The position numbers were made by a program, and so were the translations under genes. From assembly GCA_029204225.1 (NCBI GenBank), contig CM055092.1, positions 42,721,760 to 42,785,759 on the forward strand: a DNA stretch of 64,000 nucleotides. Direction: 5' to 3'. The notes below the pieces were generated by a model, which worked only from the letters and a program-made list of their open reading frames with translations, was not told where the DNA came from and ran no database searches. Shown here piece after piece: positions 31,281-42,418 of the stretch. Position 1 is the first letter of the stretch; every line of letters begins with the position of its first letter. The stretch comes from Diphasiastrum complanatum. Taxonomy: Eukaryota > Streptophyta > Lycopodiopsida > Lycopodiales > Lycopodiaceae.

Positions 31281-33600
31281 CATCTGGTAGTTCATCATCC
31301 ACTTCAGTATTAACTGGTGCGGATTCAATTCGCGAAACGTGATCGGCTAGATAATGTTGCTTGCCCTTTTGAACCACAATTCAAAAGTCAAATTTAGTCA
31401 ATAACAATAACCATCTTGCAATACGTCCAGTATTGCATGTCTTGTTTACCAAGTAAAGTAACGGTTGATGATCCATATAAAATGCAAAGTGTGTTTCCAT
31501 GAGGTAGTGACGAAATTTCCGAACAGAAAAATTTATGGCTAATGCCTCACGTTCTGTTGTTGAATAATTCTTTTCTGGATCTGTAAGCTGTCTACTTGCA
31601 AATCATATAGGATAATCTTTCTTATAGTCACCTGGCTGCGTCAAAATTGATCCAATGGTGCATTTTGAGGCATCGATATGAACATGAAATTTTATCGTCC
31701 AATCTGACAAATGTAGTATTGGTGCTGAAGTTAAGGCTTTTTTTTATTTTTCAAAGGCTTCTAACGCTTCTACTGTCCAAATAGGAACAATAGTCAGTTT
31801 GTATATAGGTTATGCTAAATCCACAAAGAAGATAATAAAAATTCAATAGTAGTTCGCATGACCCATAAACACATAAACTCCACGAATCGTTGTTGGCGGT
31901 GGCAATATTACAATAACCTTGATTTTAGAATAATTTGTGGCAATGCCATGTCTCGATATCACATGCCCAAGCACAACTCCGTGGGAAACCCATATATGGT
32001 ATTTTTCTGGATTTAGAGAAATCTGATATTTGCGACATCTTTCAAATACTTTTTCCAATCAATCCAGGTGGTCTGTATTTGTACTATGGACTCCCAGGTC
32101 ATCCAAGTATATTTCAAGGAATTTCTGTAGATAATATTTAAAAGCAAATTGCATTACTCTTTGGAATGAACTTGGTGCATTACAAAGTCCAAACGGCATT
32201 ACTTTGTAAGCATAGGTGCCCCATTCTGTTGCAAAAGCAGTTTTATGGCAATCGACAGGTGCAATCTTAACCTGGTTGTAACCACTATATTTATCCAGGA
32301 AACTATAAGCTTCCGCTCCAGCAAGGGGATCCAAAATGCTTTCAGTAAAAGATAACGGAAAGTGATCCTTTCGCGTCACTTTGTTCAACGCTTTGAGATT
32401 CACACAGATCCGCAATTTTCCATTTTTCTTAGGAAAAATGACAATCGGTGAAATCCATTCAGTATGCTCGATCTCATAAATAAAATCAATGTCAAGCAAT
32501 CTTTGAAGTTCTTTCTTTATCAGGTCCGCCACATTAGGATTACAGCGATAGAACTTTGTAACCTTTGAAACTGCATCAGGTACTAAAGGTATGGTATGTT
32601 CAATCACTGATGTCGGAATACCCTTCAAATCTTGATAAGTCCATGCAAAGCAATCTTGATACTTAATAAGTAACAAGCGCAGTGCTTGATACTGTTCAGG
32701 AATAAGTTGTGATCCAATTTGTACAATCTTTTCTGGTTCTCCTGGTTCGACAAGATTTATTGGCTGCATCCTAGCTAGGCCATCGTAAACCTCTTTAGAT
32801 TCTGGCATATGTTCTTTAGGTTCACGATGTGCTTTAGGTAACATGATAACCCCATCATCCAATGTATAACGTTTAAAATGTTCAGACATATCATGCTGGA
32901 CTACATCTGTTTGTTCTTTTTCGAAAGGACTTGTCTTGGATCTTCACTTAGCCTTCTTAGCAAGAATTGATCATGGAGGTGATGACTTTCGAGATGATAA
33001 ATCTTTTTTCATAGGTGAAAACTTCTAGACGATGATGTTTTACTAGAAATCTGACTTGAAGAATCATCCTCGACTTTTACTTTGCCTTTATCCAATAAGG
33101 GTGGCACTTTCTCTGAATCAATCTTTCGAGGGGGATTTTCCCATTTCAGGACCGTATTATAATGTTGCTTAGCTTGTTTCTTCGTCATCGGTCCTGTGAT
33201 CATGTCTTCCTTTAATATAACTACTTTGGGTGGTTTTACTATGAATTCATCAGGAATATTACGCACTCCAAATCTGGTCGGATCCATATGATTTAGAATC
33301 TCCTCATCTGTAAGTTCTGCACTGCCATCATAAGTCAAGGCATGACTCACATGAATGAGTTCATACTCAATCAGATCTGGTATAGGTTCCGTTGATATCC
33401 ATGCTACATTCAGCACATTCAGTGGAAACGTGATTGGTGTATCCAAAGTTTGATTTAATAAGGAAATCTCGCTCAAATCTTATTGATTATCTTGTTGACA
33501 CATATATTATGATATCTTAGTTTTTCTGTATTAAGCATTGGATAGACTCCCGATGTTGTTGGTATATCATTCAGTGGTATAGAATCAGTAGGTAATGGAT
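31281..33600 (-). pseudogene. Gypsy R pol: linker, RT and RNase H
   Basis: The linker (33476-33009: DEEILNHMDPTRFGVRNIPD, MTKKQAKQHYNTVLKWENPP) is followed by RT in one open frame, 32889-32059: KYQDCFAWTYQDLKGIPTSV, SPIVIFPKKNGKLRICVNLK, FGLCNAPSSFQRVMQFAF and YLDDLGVHS. RT continues 32058-31843, then RNase H (about 31720-31300: RKGKQHYLADHVSRIESAP-like tail). Protease is missing: near 33510 the gag-side sequence joins YMCQQDNQ. At 31281 RNase H (DDELPDA) is fused in frame to ORFx (IKGNTKQQ). The RT stretch of 276 codons without a stop is the best preserved in the family. Confidence 0.88.
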
Positions 33601-34121
33601 CCATTACTGGTTCTTTCTGTTTCTGTGCTCTGGTGACCACCATCAAGGGTGCGCTTGGTTTATTCTGAGCTACTGGTCTTTGCTTGATTCAAATTTACAG
33701 GTGTTGTAATCAGCTCAGGTTCCCACTTAGATCTGAGGCGTTTCAGCCGTTCAATGTAATCTTGAACCATTTCCCACTTTCCCATTTTAATTTTACTTAA
33801 AAGTAGGAAAGGGTCTTCCATAAATTTCCGAGGTCTGAACCGTGTGATAAGGGCTCTTTTAACAATCTCCCAATCTGCACGTTCAGTTTCATCTTAATTA
33901 TAGTACCAATCTTGCGCTATGCCTGTTAAGGCCATAAAAAAAAGTTTAAGTTTATCTTGGGGAAAAATTTCACCATAGACTTCACAAGATTCAGCATAGA
34001 TCTGAAAAAATCTAACTTTATTTGTTAATCCATTGTATTTGAGTAGAATTAAACGGGGTGCTCTTCTAACAATGATTGGATTGACTTCCTGAGGAGCACC
34101 TCTAGGGACAGCCATCTTCAC
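33601..34121 (-). pseudogene. Gypsy R gag
   Basis: ATG at 34115 (MAVPRGAPQEVNPIIVRRAP) leads into a retrotransposon gag domain: LLKYNGLTNKVRFFQIYAES, QDKLKLFFMALTGIAQDWYY, a stop at 33894, then in the same frame DWEIVKRALITRFRPRKFME and QDYIERLKRLRSKWEPE, ending near 33680. This is the standard capsid-forming gag of Ty3/Gypsy elements, which shows that the separate ORFx is not this element's gag. No zinc knuckle is seen before the sequence degenerates. Confidence 0.8.
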
Positions 34122-34594
34122 ATATTCAAATCAAGTAGACAATGAGATTAGATCTAGATTTTTCAATCAAAATTATCTCAGATCAGATCTGCTAGATCTA
34201 TTCCACTTTTCAAGAATCAGATTTCTATATTGTGAAAAAGATTTCGAAATTCAATCAATCGACACTTTTCAAAAATGAAAAATTTCTCAAAATCCAAATT
34301 AGACTGTATCATATTTGACCCAAATTTTGACAGAGACTTGATCTGAAAAATCAGAGCCTAAAAGTAGTACTGACGAAGGTCCTCTAGGTCAAAGATTGGC
34401 TCGACCAAGGTTAAGTAGTGCTATTTTGAGAAAAAGAAACTCTCTGATCAGGTTTTTCTGACAATTTCTAAGAAAGTAACCTTCGTCGAACTCTCGGATT
34501 CAAAATCTGACATAGATAAAGCTTGGGTAAACCCGACAAAGGTTTCTGGCACACAAAAACATAGTTTATGTAGTTTGGCGAGGGTAAAAATGAG
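34122..34594 (-). other. Leader upstream of gag in Gypsy R
   Basis: Non-coding. On the minus strand, from CAGAAACCTTTGTCGGG at about 34549, it aligns with the spacer before ORFx in copy Q. It contains several CCTT(C/T)GTCG words on alternating sides. The Gypsy-type primer site is not recognisable. Confidence 0.5.
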
Positions 34595-34693
34595 GATTTT
34601 CTATGATCTGGATAAGATAGCTATCTGAATTTTCTATGATCTAGATAAGATAGCTATTTGGATTTTCTATGATCTGGATAAGAGTAAGCTATC
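34595..34693. repeat. Three tandem copies of a 33-bp unit
   Basis: The unit starts GATTTTCTATGATCTGGATA and recurs at 34595, 34628 and 34661 with one to three changes. It occupies the place where the LTR of element U has its GA run, just upstream of the shared 'AG.ATTAGTGGAT' block. Confidence 0.9.
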
Positions 34694-34870
34694 TTCTTGT
34701 GGATCTAGAGTTAGTGGATGTAGTGTTGATGCTTAGGGTTTGTGGATGTTAGAGTTAGATGTGAATCTTCCATTCATGCTGAAATCTGAACTATACTATC
34801 GCTCTCATGGGAACAAATCTATGCGTGACAACTAACTTCATCTCTTTGATGCTAGATTGATTAGATCCAG
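34694..34870 (+). repeat. Gypsy LTR fragment in plus orientation
   Basis: It matches the 3' half of the U LTR in the same direction: GTTAGTGGAT, AATCTGAA.TATAC, GGGAAC(G)AA, GCGTGA, CTTCAT.TCTTTGATGCT. It therefore points opposite to Gypsy R and S, which lie on either side. It lacks the LTR end (GGATAGGAAA...CTACA) and stops at the truncated C-terminus of copy S. Confidence 0.7.
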
Positions 34871-37458
34871 GACGTGAAGCGAGATTCCCAGGAGCCTTCC
34901 ATCATTGCTGCACAAAAATATAGTCGAGCAACCGACATCTGATCCTTGATATTCTCTGAGGCCATTCGCTTATCTAGATCGAATGTCAAAAGAGGAAGAC
35001 AATCATTCCATCTCATTGCCACAGATGCCAACAAAGTCAAGTCTTTCGCAAAAATCGCCGATTGTCGCACTATCGAATCGGGAGAGTGTATATACTCTCG
35101 CTGGTACACTTGTAAGGCCCAGTGGAAATCCACTGATATTGTCCAAGTGTAAGGTTGATGGATGATTGGCCAATTTGGCGTATGGATTGTAATTTTGTCC
35201 ATGGCCGATCCCAAATCCTTCCACCTATTTCTTTGCGGCATTGGTACATAATATGGATCTACCCGCAATTGGCGAGGGCTGGCCACATAATTCCTAATAG
35301 ATTCCGGAGTTTTATCAAAAATGGTAAATCTCCAAGCCGGCTGCTCTCCCAATGCAGGTATTTTATCCAATTCTTTGCTGGCCTCTATCTCAGAGGTCTT
35401 AAACTTAAGGACCCAAACACCACGCGAGGACTCATGCGGATGTTGCGCTAAAAAACTTTGAATCTGGTCCTCGACACTGATTGGCCTTCTGAATAATGGT
35501 GTGGTCCTTGATGAAGATGGACCCGCTTGTACTTCCTGTGGAACTGGCTGTTGTTCTTCAATGTCTGGAGCTCCACACTGGTCCATGCCCGAATCCAACC
35601 CTGTATCCATTGGGACTTCAGCTTGGTGTGTAGGGGAGAATTGCGGCATGACTGGCACTGGGATTTGAGGTTCAGCTTCCAACACTTGAGCGGCAAATTT
35701 TTCATAGACAGTGATGGTTGTTTTAGCCTTTGTCAACTCAGTTGAAGCTGCTTCTTTGAATCTGTCAAAGCGGCCTTGGAATCCCTGAAGCGCCACTTTG
35801 TAAGTCTCAACTTTTTTGAACAAATACGTGATTTCCGTCGGAATTACCAGATGATTTGGTATTTGTGTCTGGAGATACGCATCACACTCAAGGATGGTCG
35901 CATCCAATTCACCTTGGAAATGTGTGTGATCTTGCTCTGCCATGTGTAGTTGACCTTGTAGCAGCTGCACTTGTTGCTTTGCATCCTGCATGACCTTGTC
36001 CACCTGATCTTGTGCGGTTGTCAAGGCATTCTACAGTGAGCTGACTTCGAGGCGATCAGCCTATTGCTGTGGCGTCTTCTTCTCAGCTTCGGATTTTTCT
36101 TCATGCTGCTTGGCGATCTTCAATTCTCTGTCCAGCTGAATAATCTTTTGACTGATGAGAGTATTTTCTAATCCCATATCTGAGATTCGTTGTTCCATTT
36201 CTTTTTTCTTATCAAGCATAGACTGGATCACTTGCTCAAGGCTTGAGACCAAACCGAGAGCATCACCAGAATCTACTGTGGTGGAGGTGGTAACAACAGA
36301 AGGACCTGATGGTACTATCCTTGGTTGGCATGGAACAGGTGCCAATAATTCTTCTTCTTGAAAGAGATCCTCCGCTTCATAGCCCTCAAGCATTTTGGCA
36401 TCAAACTGCTTTAGTGATTTCACAGCTTGCTCGACCCGAAGTGTGGCTGGTGCGGCTTCAGCTTGAGGTTGCTGGGGTAGCTAGCATGAATCTTCAACAC
36501 CAGCAGTAGTATCATGGAATTGCTCAAATCCTCTTCCAGGGGATTGGAGTTCAAAGGCGGCAAGGCTCTAGGGCATTTCAAAAACTTTAGAGGCCCCAAG
36601 GGGATCGGAATCAACGAACATATCCACGAAATACTGGGTGTCTGGGAAAATAGCTTCTGTGTGCGGGAGTGAGGCAGCTTGGGCAGCTGTGATGGGAATG
36701 GTATCCCCAATGGTCATAGACTGTTCTTGAGTGGAAGCAGAGGCGAGGGAAGCATCAGAGACGGGGGAATAGGAAGTTCAGTGCGAGTAGCAGCAGGGGT
36801 TGGAAGCGCAGCGGACGATGTATGCCTAGTACGATGTCGTGATGGGGAAGGCAAGTCAGGAATGCCGATCTCGTTGCATGGAAGACGTTGACTATGTGAA
36901 CTAGAGAGCTGGTGATATGACTCAGCCGGTGTTTCTTCATAAATCGAAAGCACAGAATCTAGGCGACATCCATGGATTTTGTTTTCAAGGTGTGAGACCG
37001 CTAGGAGAGATAAAAAGGAGCCAGTAGCAAACTGCTGCTTGGTATTGCTCTTAATGGCTCGTTTGAGCTCACCAGAAATAGTCTTGAACCAGTTATATGG
37101 TCCAAGAGGGGCCTTGGCTATCTTGATGTATGACTCAACTATCCTATGTAAGATCTGAGAAGTAATGCGATCTTTCCTGAGGTTGCCAACCATCAAGAAA
37201 TTATTAAGGAGCTGGGCAGCAGCGTGTATAGCAGACTCAGTAATGGCGTCTAGGACGTAGCCATCATTGGTCCAATGCAAATCATTTGTAAGGTCAATTT
37301 AAGACTTAATAGCATGTTTGGCTTGATTATGGTTTGGTGAGGCTTGGGTACCAGATGCTATCCCTATGGCAGCAAGGGCGGCCTCAGTCACACACACCTT
37401 GTGTGTGGCTCCCTGGAAGGTGATGTAAAACTGGGATTTCTCCTCCTTCCAAGTACTG
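34871..37458 (-). pseudogene. Gypsy S ORFx (fragment)
   Basis: It covers nearly the whole protein, from STWKEEKSQFYITFQGATHK at 37458 to SWESRFTSW at 34871. In order: N-terminal part (VTEAALAAIGIASGTQASPN), helical segment (37280-36950), Ser/Thr/Pro-rich linker, acidic patch (EGYEAEDLFQEEELLAPVPC), coiled coil (36300-35600), GPSSSRTTPLFRRPISVEDQ, and the C-terminal domain in one 387-codon open frame (36024-34861) with VDPYYVPMPQRNRWKDLGSA and TISVDFHWALQVYQREYIHS. Frameshifts occur near 36720 and 36420; stops near 37300 and 36060. The upstream end is cut by Gypsy T (head to head) and the downstream end by the LTR fragment. Confidence 0.8.
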
Positions 37459-39392
37459 TATTTGAGCCATACCAGTCCAGCCACAAAAAAAGGTCATTAT
37501 GTTAAATCTACTAATATCATAAATTGAAGTCACAGTCTAGCTACCATTGATTGTGTGAATGCCGATTATTGTGCTCAACATCAGGATAATTGCACCTCTC
37601 CACTCCCGATCGATCACACGAATTACATGATCTGGATACACCTATCATCAATATTTATTTTATTGATATTCTTCCACACCATGATAAACTGCTAAATGTT
37701 GCATGGCTACCTACTAATGAATCAGACGAATTATTCATTGATGACGAGAACGTCTTATGAATTTAGAATTTCCCAGAAGATATGGACATTTCTGATATTC
37801 AGATCCTCAACTATATGGAAGCACTCCCACCTAGGACCTATCTGCAACATGCTTCCAAGGTGGAACCAGTTGCCAAGGTTGCAATTGAAAAATCTGAGAC
37901 AAAATTCTACCATTCCAAATGCCCACACTATCCATGGGATCTCTATGAGGAGGAGACTATCTTTCAAATTGATGACGAGATCCTCCATGACATACCAACT
38001 GTCCCTCATCCACACACCTCTCCACCACCGAAACCTCAACCACGTGGTCATACTATGAAAGAGAAAATAAAAAAACCACTTCAAATTCAACCGTTGGGTG
38101 ACCTCACCATTGTTTGGGAAGTTCCTGAGATTGCCTCTAGTCCTACATCAGTCCCCGAAAAATTCCAAGCACCATCCCGGCAAGAGAAAGGCAAGGCCCC
38201 CCTCGAATCTCCAGCCCATGATGTTCCTGCATATTTTAAGGACTATACGATCGAGGATGTCACAATCCAATTACCCCAAGCTCAACATGAGCCAACTGGT
38301 AATTCACCCTACTAAGGCCCTGCACAAACCATAACCCTTTCCCTGAGTGAGCCAAATGAAACCAACGAATATCTTGTCCAAGTCAGAGCTCATCTCAATC
38401 GTGAACAACGCAGATGGCTTGAAAAGCTCCTGCGAGAATATCGACATGTCTTTGCCTGGACCTATAAAGACATGAAAGACGTCTCACCCCAGGTAGCTGT
38501 GCATCGTATCCCACTTAAACCGGGTGCGAGACCCACTACAAGTTGTCCATACAGATGCAATCCCATCTATAAGGCCAAGATCAAAGAAGAATTACAATGC
38601 CTCTTAGATGCGAGATTTATCTATGAAATTGAGCATACTGAGTGGGTCTCCCCAATTGTCATCGTCCCTAAGAAAAATGGAAAACACCAAATCTGTGTTG
38701 ATTTTAAAAAACTTAAAGCCGTCACTGAATGTGATCATTTTCCATTACCTTTCGAAAAATCCATCTTAGAAAATATAGCAGGAGATGAGGCTTACTCCTT
38801 CTTAGATGGCTTTAGCGGATACAATATGATCCAAATCACTGAAGAAGATCAACACAAAACCGCTTTTGCCACATAATGGAGCACCTTCTGCTGGAAAGTC
38901 ATGCCCTTTGGTCTCTGCAATGCTCTTAGCAACTTCCAACGTGTTATGTAAGCGGCCTTTTCTCAGCAGATGGGAGATACCTTAGAAGTTTACTTGGACG
39001 ATTTAGGAGCACCTTCCGAAGAAATACGCCATCTGTCTGTGCTCACAAAAAAATTTATCCAATGTCAACACTTCGGCATCTCTTTTAATTCTGAAAAATG
39101 CCAGATTTGAGTAACCCATGGTATTGTGTTAGGACATATTATCTCACGAGATGGCATTGCCACTGACCCTGAAAAGATCCTTATCATTCAAAATCTATCG
39201 GAACCGTGTATGATACGTGAAGTTTACTACTTCCTTGGCCACGTTAGCTACTATCGGTGCTTTATTTTCGATTTCGCGAACAAAGCACGCTTAATCTACA
39301 AAGTAGTTGTAGTTCCCAAATGGACGGATGAACAACGCGTTGCCTTTAATCAACTCAAAGAAGCCCTTACCAATGCACCCATCCTCCGGGCT
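37459..39392 (+). pseudogene. Gypsy T linker and reverse transcriptase
   Basis: The linker (37459-38400) encodes DMDISDIQILNYMEALPPRT and DVPAYFKDYTIEDVTIQLPQ, matching the 'D.P.(H/Y)FK.YT...V...LP.A' end of the Q/R linker. RT runs from about 38450: HTEWVSPIVIVPKKNGKHQI, FLDGFSGYNMIQI, FGLCNALSNFQRVM, YLDDLGAPS (about 38991-39002) and GIVLGHIISRDGIATDPEKI, ending with the thumb-side KWTDEQRVAFNQLKEAL. Stops at 38874 (in FAT*WS), 38949 and 39107 break the frame. Confidence 0.88.
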
Positions 39393-40509
39393 TGTTCACA
39401 AATCTCTGAATCTATGACCACGGTTTTACTGTTTCTTTTACTTCTTCTTCTTTCTTTGTTCTTCTGTAGTTACGGTTCTTACGGATCTTCTTCTTATTAG
39501 AACAGTTACTAAATAGAAGTGTTACTCAGGTTGCAGCGTGTATTTCCCAGCCTGTCAGTGGGAGTCACGGATCCGATACTCAGCTACATGCATAAACCAG
39601 CCATGTAACCAGACGTAGCTCAAGAAGATCAACGTTCTGAAACAAGGAGCAATTCTACCACTATCTACTGAATCAGAAAGTAATCAAGAACAAGTTTAAC
39701 TACTGAAACAAGGAAAAAGAAACAAGTAACTAGATTCCTAACAACATTTTAACAGTCTAAGAAAAAAACACTCATTTCTTGATGCCTAGATTGCTCAAGA
39801 ACAATCAAGAATTGGAATGTAAGAAATTATGCAAGATCTACACCACTATTCTAGCCTATTTCATTTAATTGAGTGCTGATTCCTACCTTATTCCACAAAC
39901 AAGAAATGAATCCTAATCCACAACTAAGCAAGAAACAAGGAAACAAGGAAACAAGAAACTAGTTAATCCACAATACAAGGAAATCAAGCATGCTCATTGA
40001 AACTTCACTCAAGAACATTGCCATGAACAAGGAGCTTAGAAATTATCAAGAACTCGTGGAGGATCTTCTTTATTTGCTCAAGAGAACTTGACAATACATT
40101 CAAAGCTCCCTCACAAGAAAGGGGGGCCCTTAAATAAGCAAGAAGGCTGCCCATGTGGAGCCCAAGTGGCAATTCCACCAAATTAGAAATTACATGTGGA
40201 ATTTGCCCTTCCACTAAAGGTCACCATCAAAAGGTGGCTCGCTCTAACTAGTTTAAGGGAGGTCTACATTTATTTACAAAGCCTAGGAAATATGACTAGC
40301 TCCTACATGGTCGTTCCTTCTCTGGGATACACCATGTAGGCTCACATAGATATTTCACTGTCATCCTAGCTAGTAATTTCTCGGCTCTCATGCTCGGCTC
40401 TCAGCTTCTTCTGCTCTCCTCCTTCTGAGACCTCCTCGGTCATGGGTGAGAGGTATTCTGTGTCTTTGGCTTGGCTCGGCATCTGGGGATTCTCTAGAAT
40501 CAACTAACA
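39393..40509. repeat. Solo LTR with target duplication GGGCT
   Basis: TGTTCACAAATC...ATCAACTAACA, 1117 bp, flanked by GGGCT at 39388-39392 and 40510-40514. Removing it restores the RT to RNase H reading (APILRATDYSKEFHVHTDAS). It is unlike the other LTRs here. It contains a C/T-rich CTTCTTCTT stretch near 39440 and AACAAGGAAACAAG-type repeats (39700-39980). Orientation is not determined. Confidence 0.9.
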
Positions 40510-41690
40510 GGGCTACTGATTATTCTAAAGAATTCCATGTGCATACCGATGCATCCAAGTATGCCATTGGAGCAGTACTCACCCAACCGGAAGAATTCAA
40601 AAAGGACTACCCAATCTTTTTTCTTAGTCGACAATTGATATCTGTTGAAGTCAATTATACCACTACCGAACGCGAAGCCTTGGCAATGGTATATGCGGTT
40701 CAGAAGTTTCGCCATTATCTTCTAGGAAAAGTCTTTGCGTTCTTCACTGATCATCAAGCACCGTTGTATCTCATCAACAAGACCTGCACCACAGGCCGTA
40801 TTACTAGATGGATCCTATTACTGCGAGAATTTGATTTTAGGATCGTGGTTTGTAAGGGAGTTCAGCATTTTCTAGCAGACCATCTATCCCGAATCCCTAA
40901 CCTTCCTACCCATGATCAAGACGTCAATGATGATTTACTAGATGCGATCCTTTTCCAAGTTGACTCTACACCTATATGGGCTAAGGAAATTACAGAATAT
41001 TTCACTTCAGGACAAATGGATCATTCCTTCTCTAAACTTGAACAACATGTGTTGGTCCTCAAAACTAAACCTTATACGCTAATTGCAGGACAACTCTACA
41101 AGCAAGGGTTAGATGGAATTATCCGACGATGTCTTATTGAAGGAGAAATACCCTTTGTAATTTCCCTCACTAATGAAGGTATTAGTGCCGGCCATTTCTC
41201 TTCTGAAACAACTGCTAAGAAAATCCTCTTGGCCGGTTTCTGGTGGCCAACACTCTTCAAGGATACTCACAATTACACTAAGGCTTGTGATGTCTGCCAA
41301 CGCACAAAACGCTTTCAAAAAATAGACTACATGTCTTTACACCTCGTAACCACTGATCAAGCTTTCCATAAATGAGGAATTGATTATGTCGGACCTATTA
41401 GTCCTGCTGCTCGACACACACAATCTTGTTACATCATAGTAGCTACGGACTATTGCACCAAATGGACTGAAGCAAGAGCTGTTCGCAATGCTGACGCTCG
41501 TTCTACCACCAAATTTCTCTATGAACAGGTTATAGTTTGGTTCGGATGTCCTCTAGAACTTATCAATGATAGGGGTACACATTTTCTTAACTATGTCATA
41601 ACAGATCTTCTTTCCAAATTTTTTGTGGTACATCGCAAAAGTTCCCCATACTATCCACGCTGCAATGGCCAGGCATGATCAATCATTGAA
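40510..41690 (+). pseudogene. Gypsy T RNase H and integrase
   Basis: RNase H: EFHVHTDASKYAIGAVLTQP, YTTTEREALAMVYAVQKFRH, FFTDHQAPLYLINKTCTTGR, RWILLLREFDFRIV and ADHLSRIP. Integrase: zinc region ending CDVCQRTKR, IDYVGPIS (first Asp), ATDYCTKWTEARAV and LINDRGTHF (second Asp). The Glu expected in 'NGQAE' is a TGA stop (NGQA*SI near 41677), and the C-terminal domain is missing. The 309-codon stretch 40446-41375 is open. Enzymatically dead as it stands. Confidence 0.88.
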
Positions 41691-42418
41691 ACTTAGAGAT
41701 TTCTAGGTTGGGAGCCAACTGAGAAAGTACAATGAACCCTGTTTTTATCTTGATATGTATTAGTTGTTTTCTTTCTTGCTGTTTTTCTTCCTTTTTTGTC
41801 TGCATGCCATTTCGACAACATTTTTGTTGTGCTTTCTTTTTCAAACCATCAAGATACCATCAGATCTGATATACCAACAGTTTTCTCTGAGAAAACCACA
41901 AGAAGAAATTTTTCTCACAACATCTCAAATAGATTTCGCCTGACCTCTTTTTGACAGTGCACGATTCATTTTTGGCCTCCGCGAATTGTGTCTTAGAGAC
42001 AAAAATTTCTTAAAATAGAAAAAAATAGTTTTTTTCATCAGATATCCACTATCAGAATTCGCAAACAATTTCCTGGAGCTTAAATTGGTCCTCACGATTT
42101 CTTTGTTATCTCTACGAATTCTGATTAGACACATTTTTGCACTGTCAGACGTTTTTTTCTCTTTTGACATAAAAAAAAATCACTTACAAGAATTCGTGAG
42201 CCCTCAGAACGTTGCCTCAAAATCCGTGACCATCATTAACAAATCGTGGACACTGAGAACGATTTCTGAGTGAAGTTGCGAATTTCTATCAAAAAAATTC
42301 TATATATAGTCCTCCACCCTTCTCTCCACGAGTTCATTTTAGATTGTTGCTCTCGAGTTCATGCCAAATTTTTTCAAAATTTTTAAAATTCTTAGCGCAA
42401 TCTAAAATCACTGCTATC
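41691..42418 (+). promoter_or_regulatory. Spacer before ORFx in Gypsy T, with TATA box
   Basis: No coding sequence beyond fragments. A strong TATA box, CTATATATAG at 42300-42309, lies 110 bases before the ORFx start codon at 42419. A 14-codon upstream ORF (ATG 42361, MPNFFKIFKILSAI) lies between them. Words of the type ACGAATTC / CACGATT / CGTGGAC recur between 41950 and 42270. The TATA position matches the idea of a separate ORFx transcript; this is inference. Confidence 0.45.

Larger units (their letters stand above)
28633..34560 (-). mobile_element. Gypsy copy R: leader, gag, pol, ORFx and 3' LTR
   Basis: This is the most nearly whole member of the family. In its own direction: leader (34560-34122), gag (from 34115), linker, RT, RNase H, an in-frame deletion joining RNase H to ORFx at 31280/31281, ORFx to a natural C-terminus at 28953, polypurine tract and a short 3' LTR. 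The deletions removed protease (near 33510), integrase and the ORFx N-terminus. The 5' LTR in the correct orientation is absent. Confidence 0.8.

Noticed and set aside
34871-37458. ORFx as the gag of these Gypsy elements
   Set aside because: Copy R has a separate gag with the standard domain at 33601-34121, and in T the polypurine tract and LTR follow ORFx.
16131-37458. Q, R and S as one very long element
   Set aside because: Each contains its own copy of the same regions (two pol, three ORFx), so they are at least three copies.
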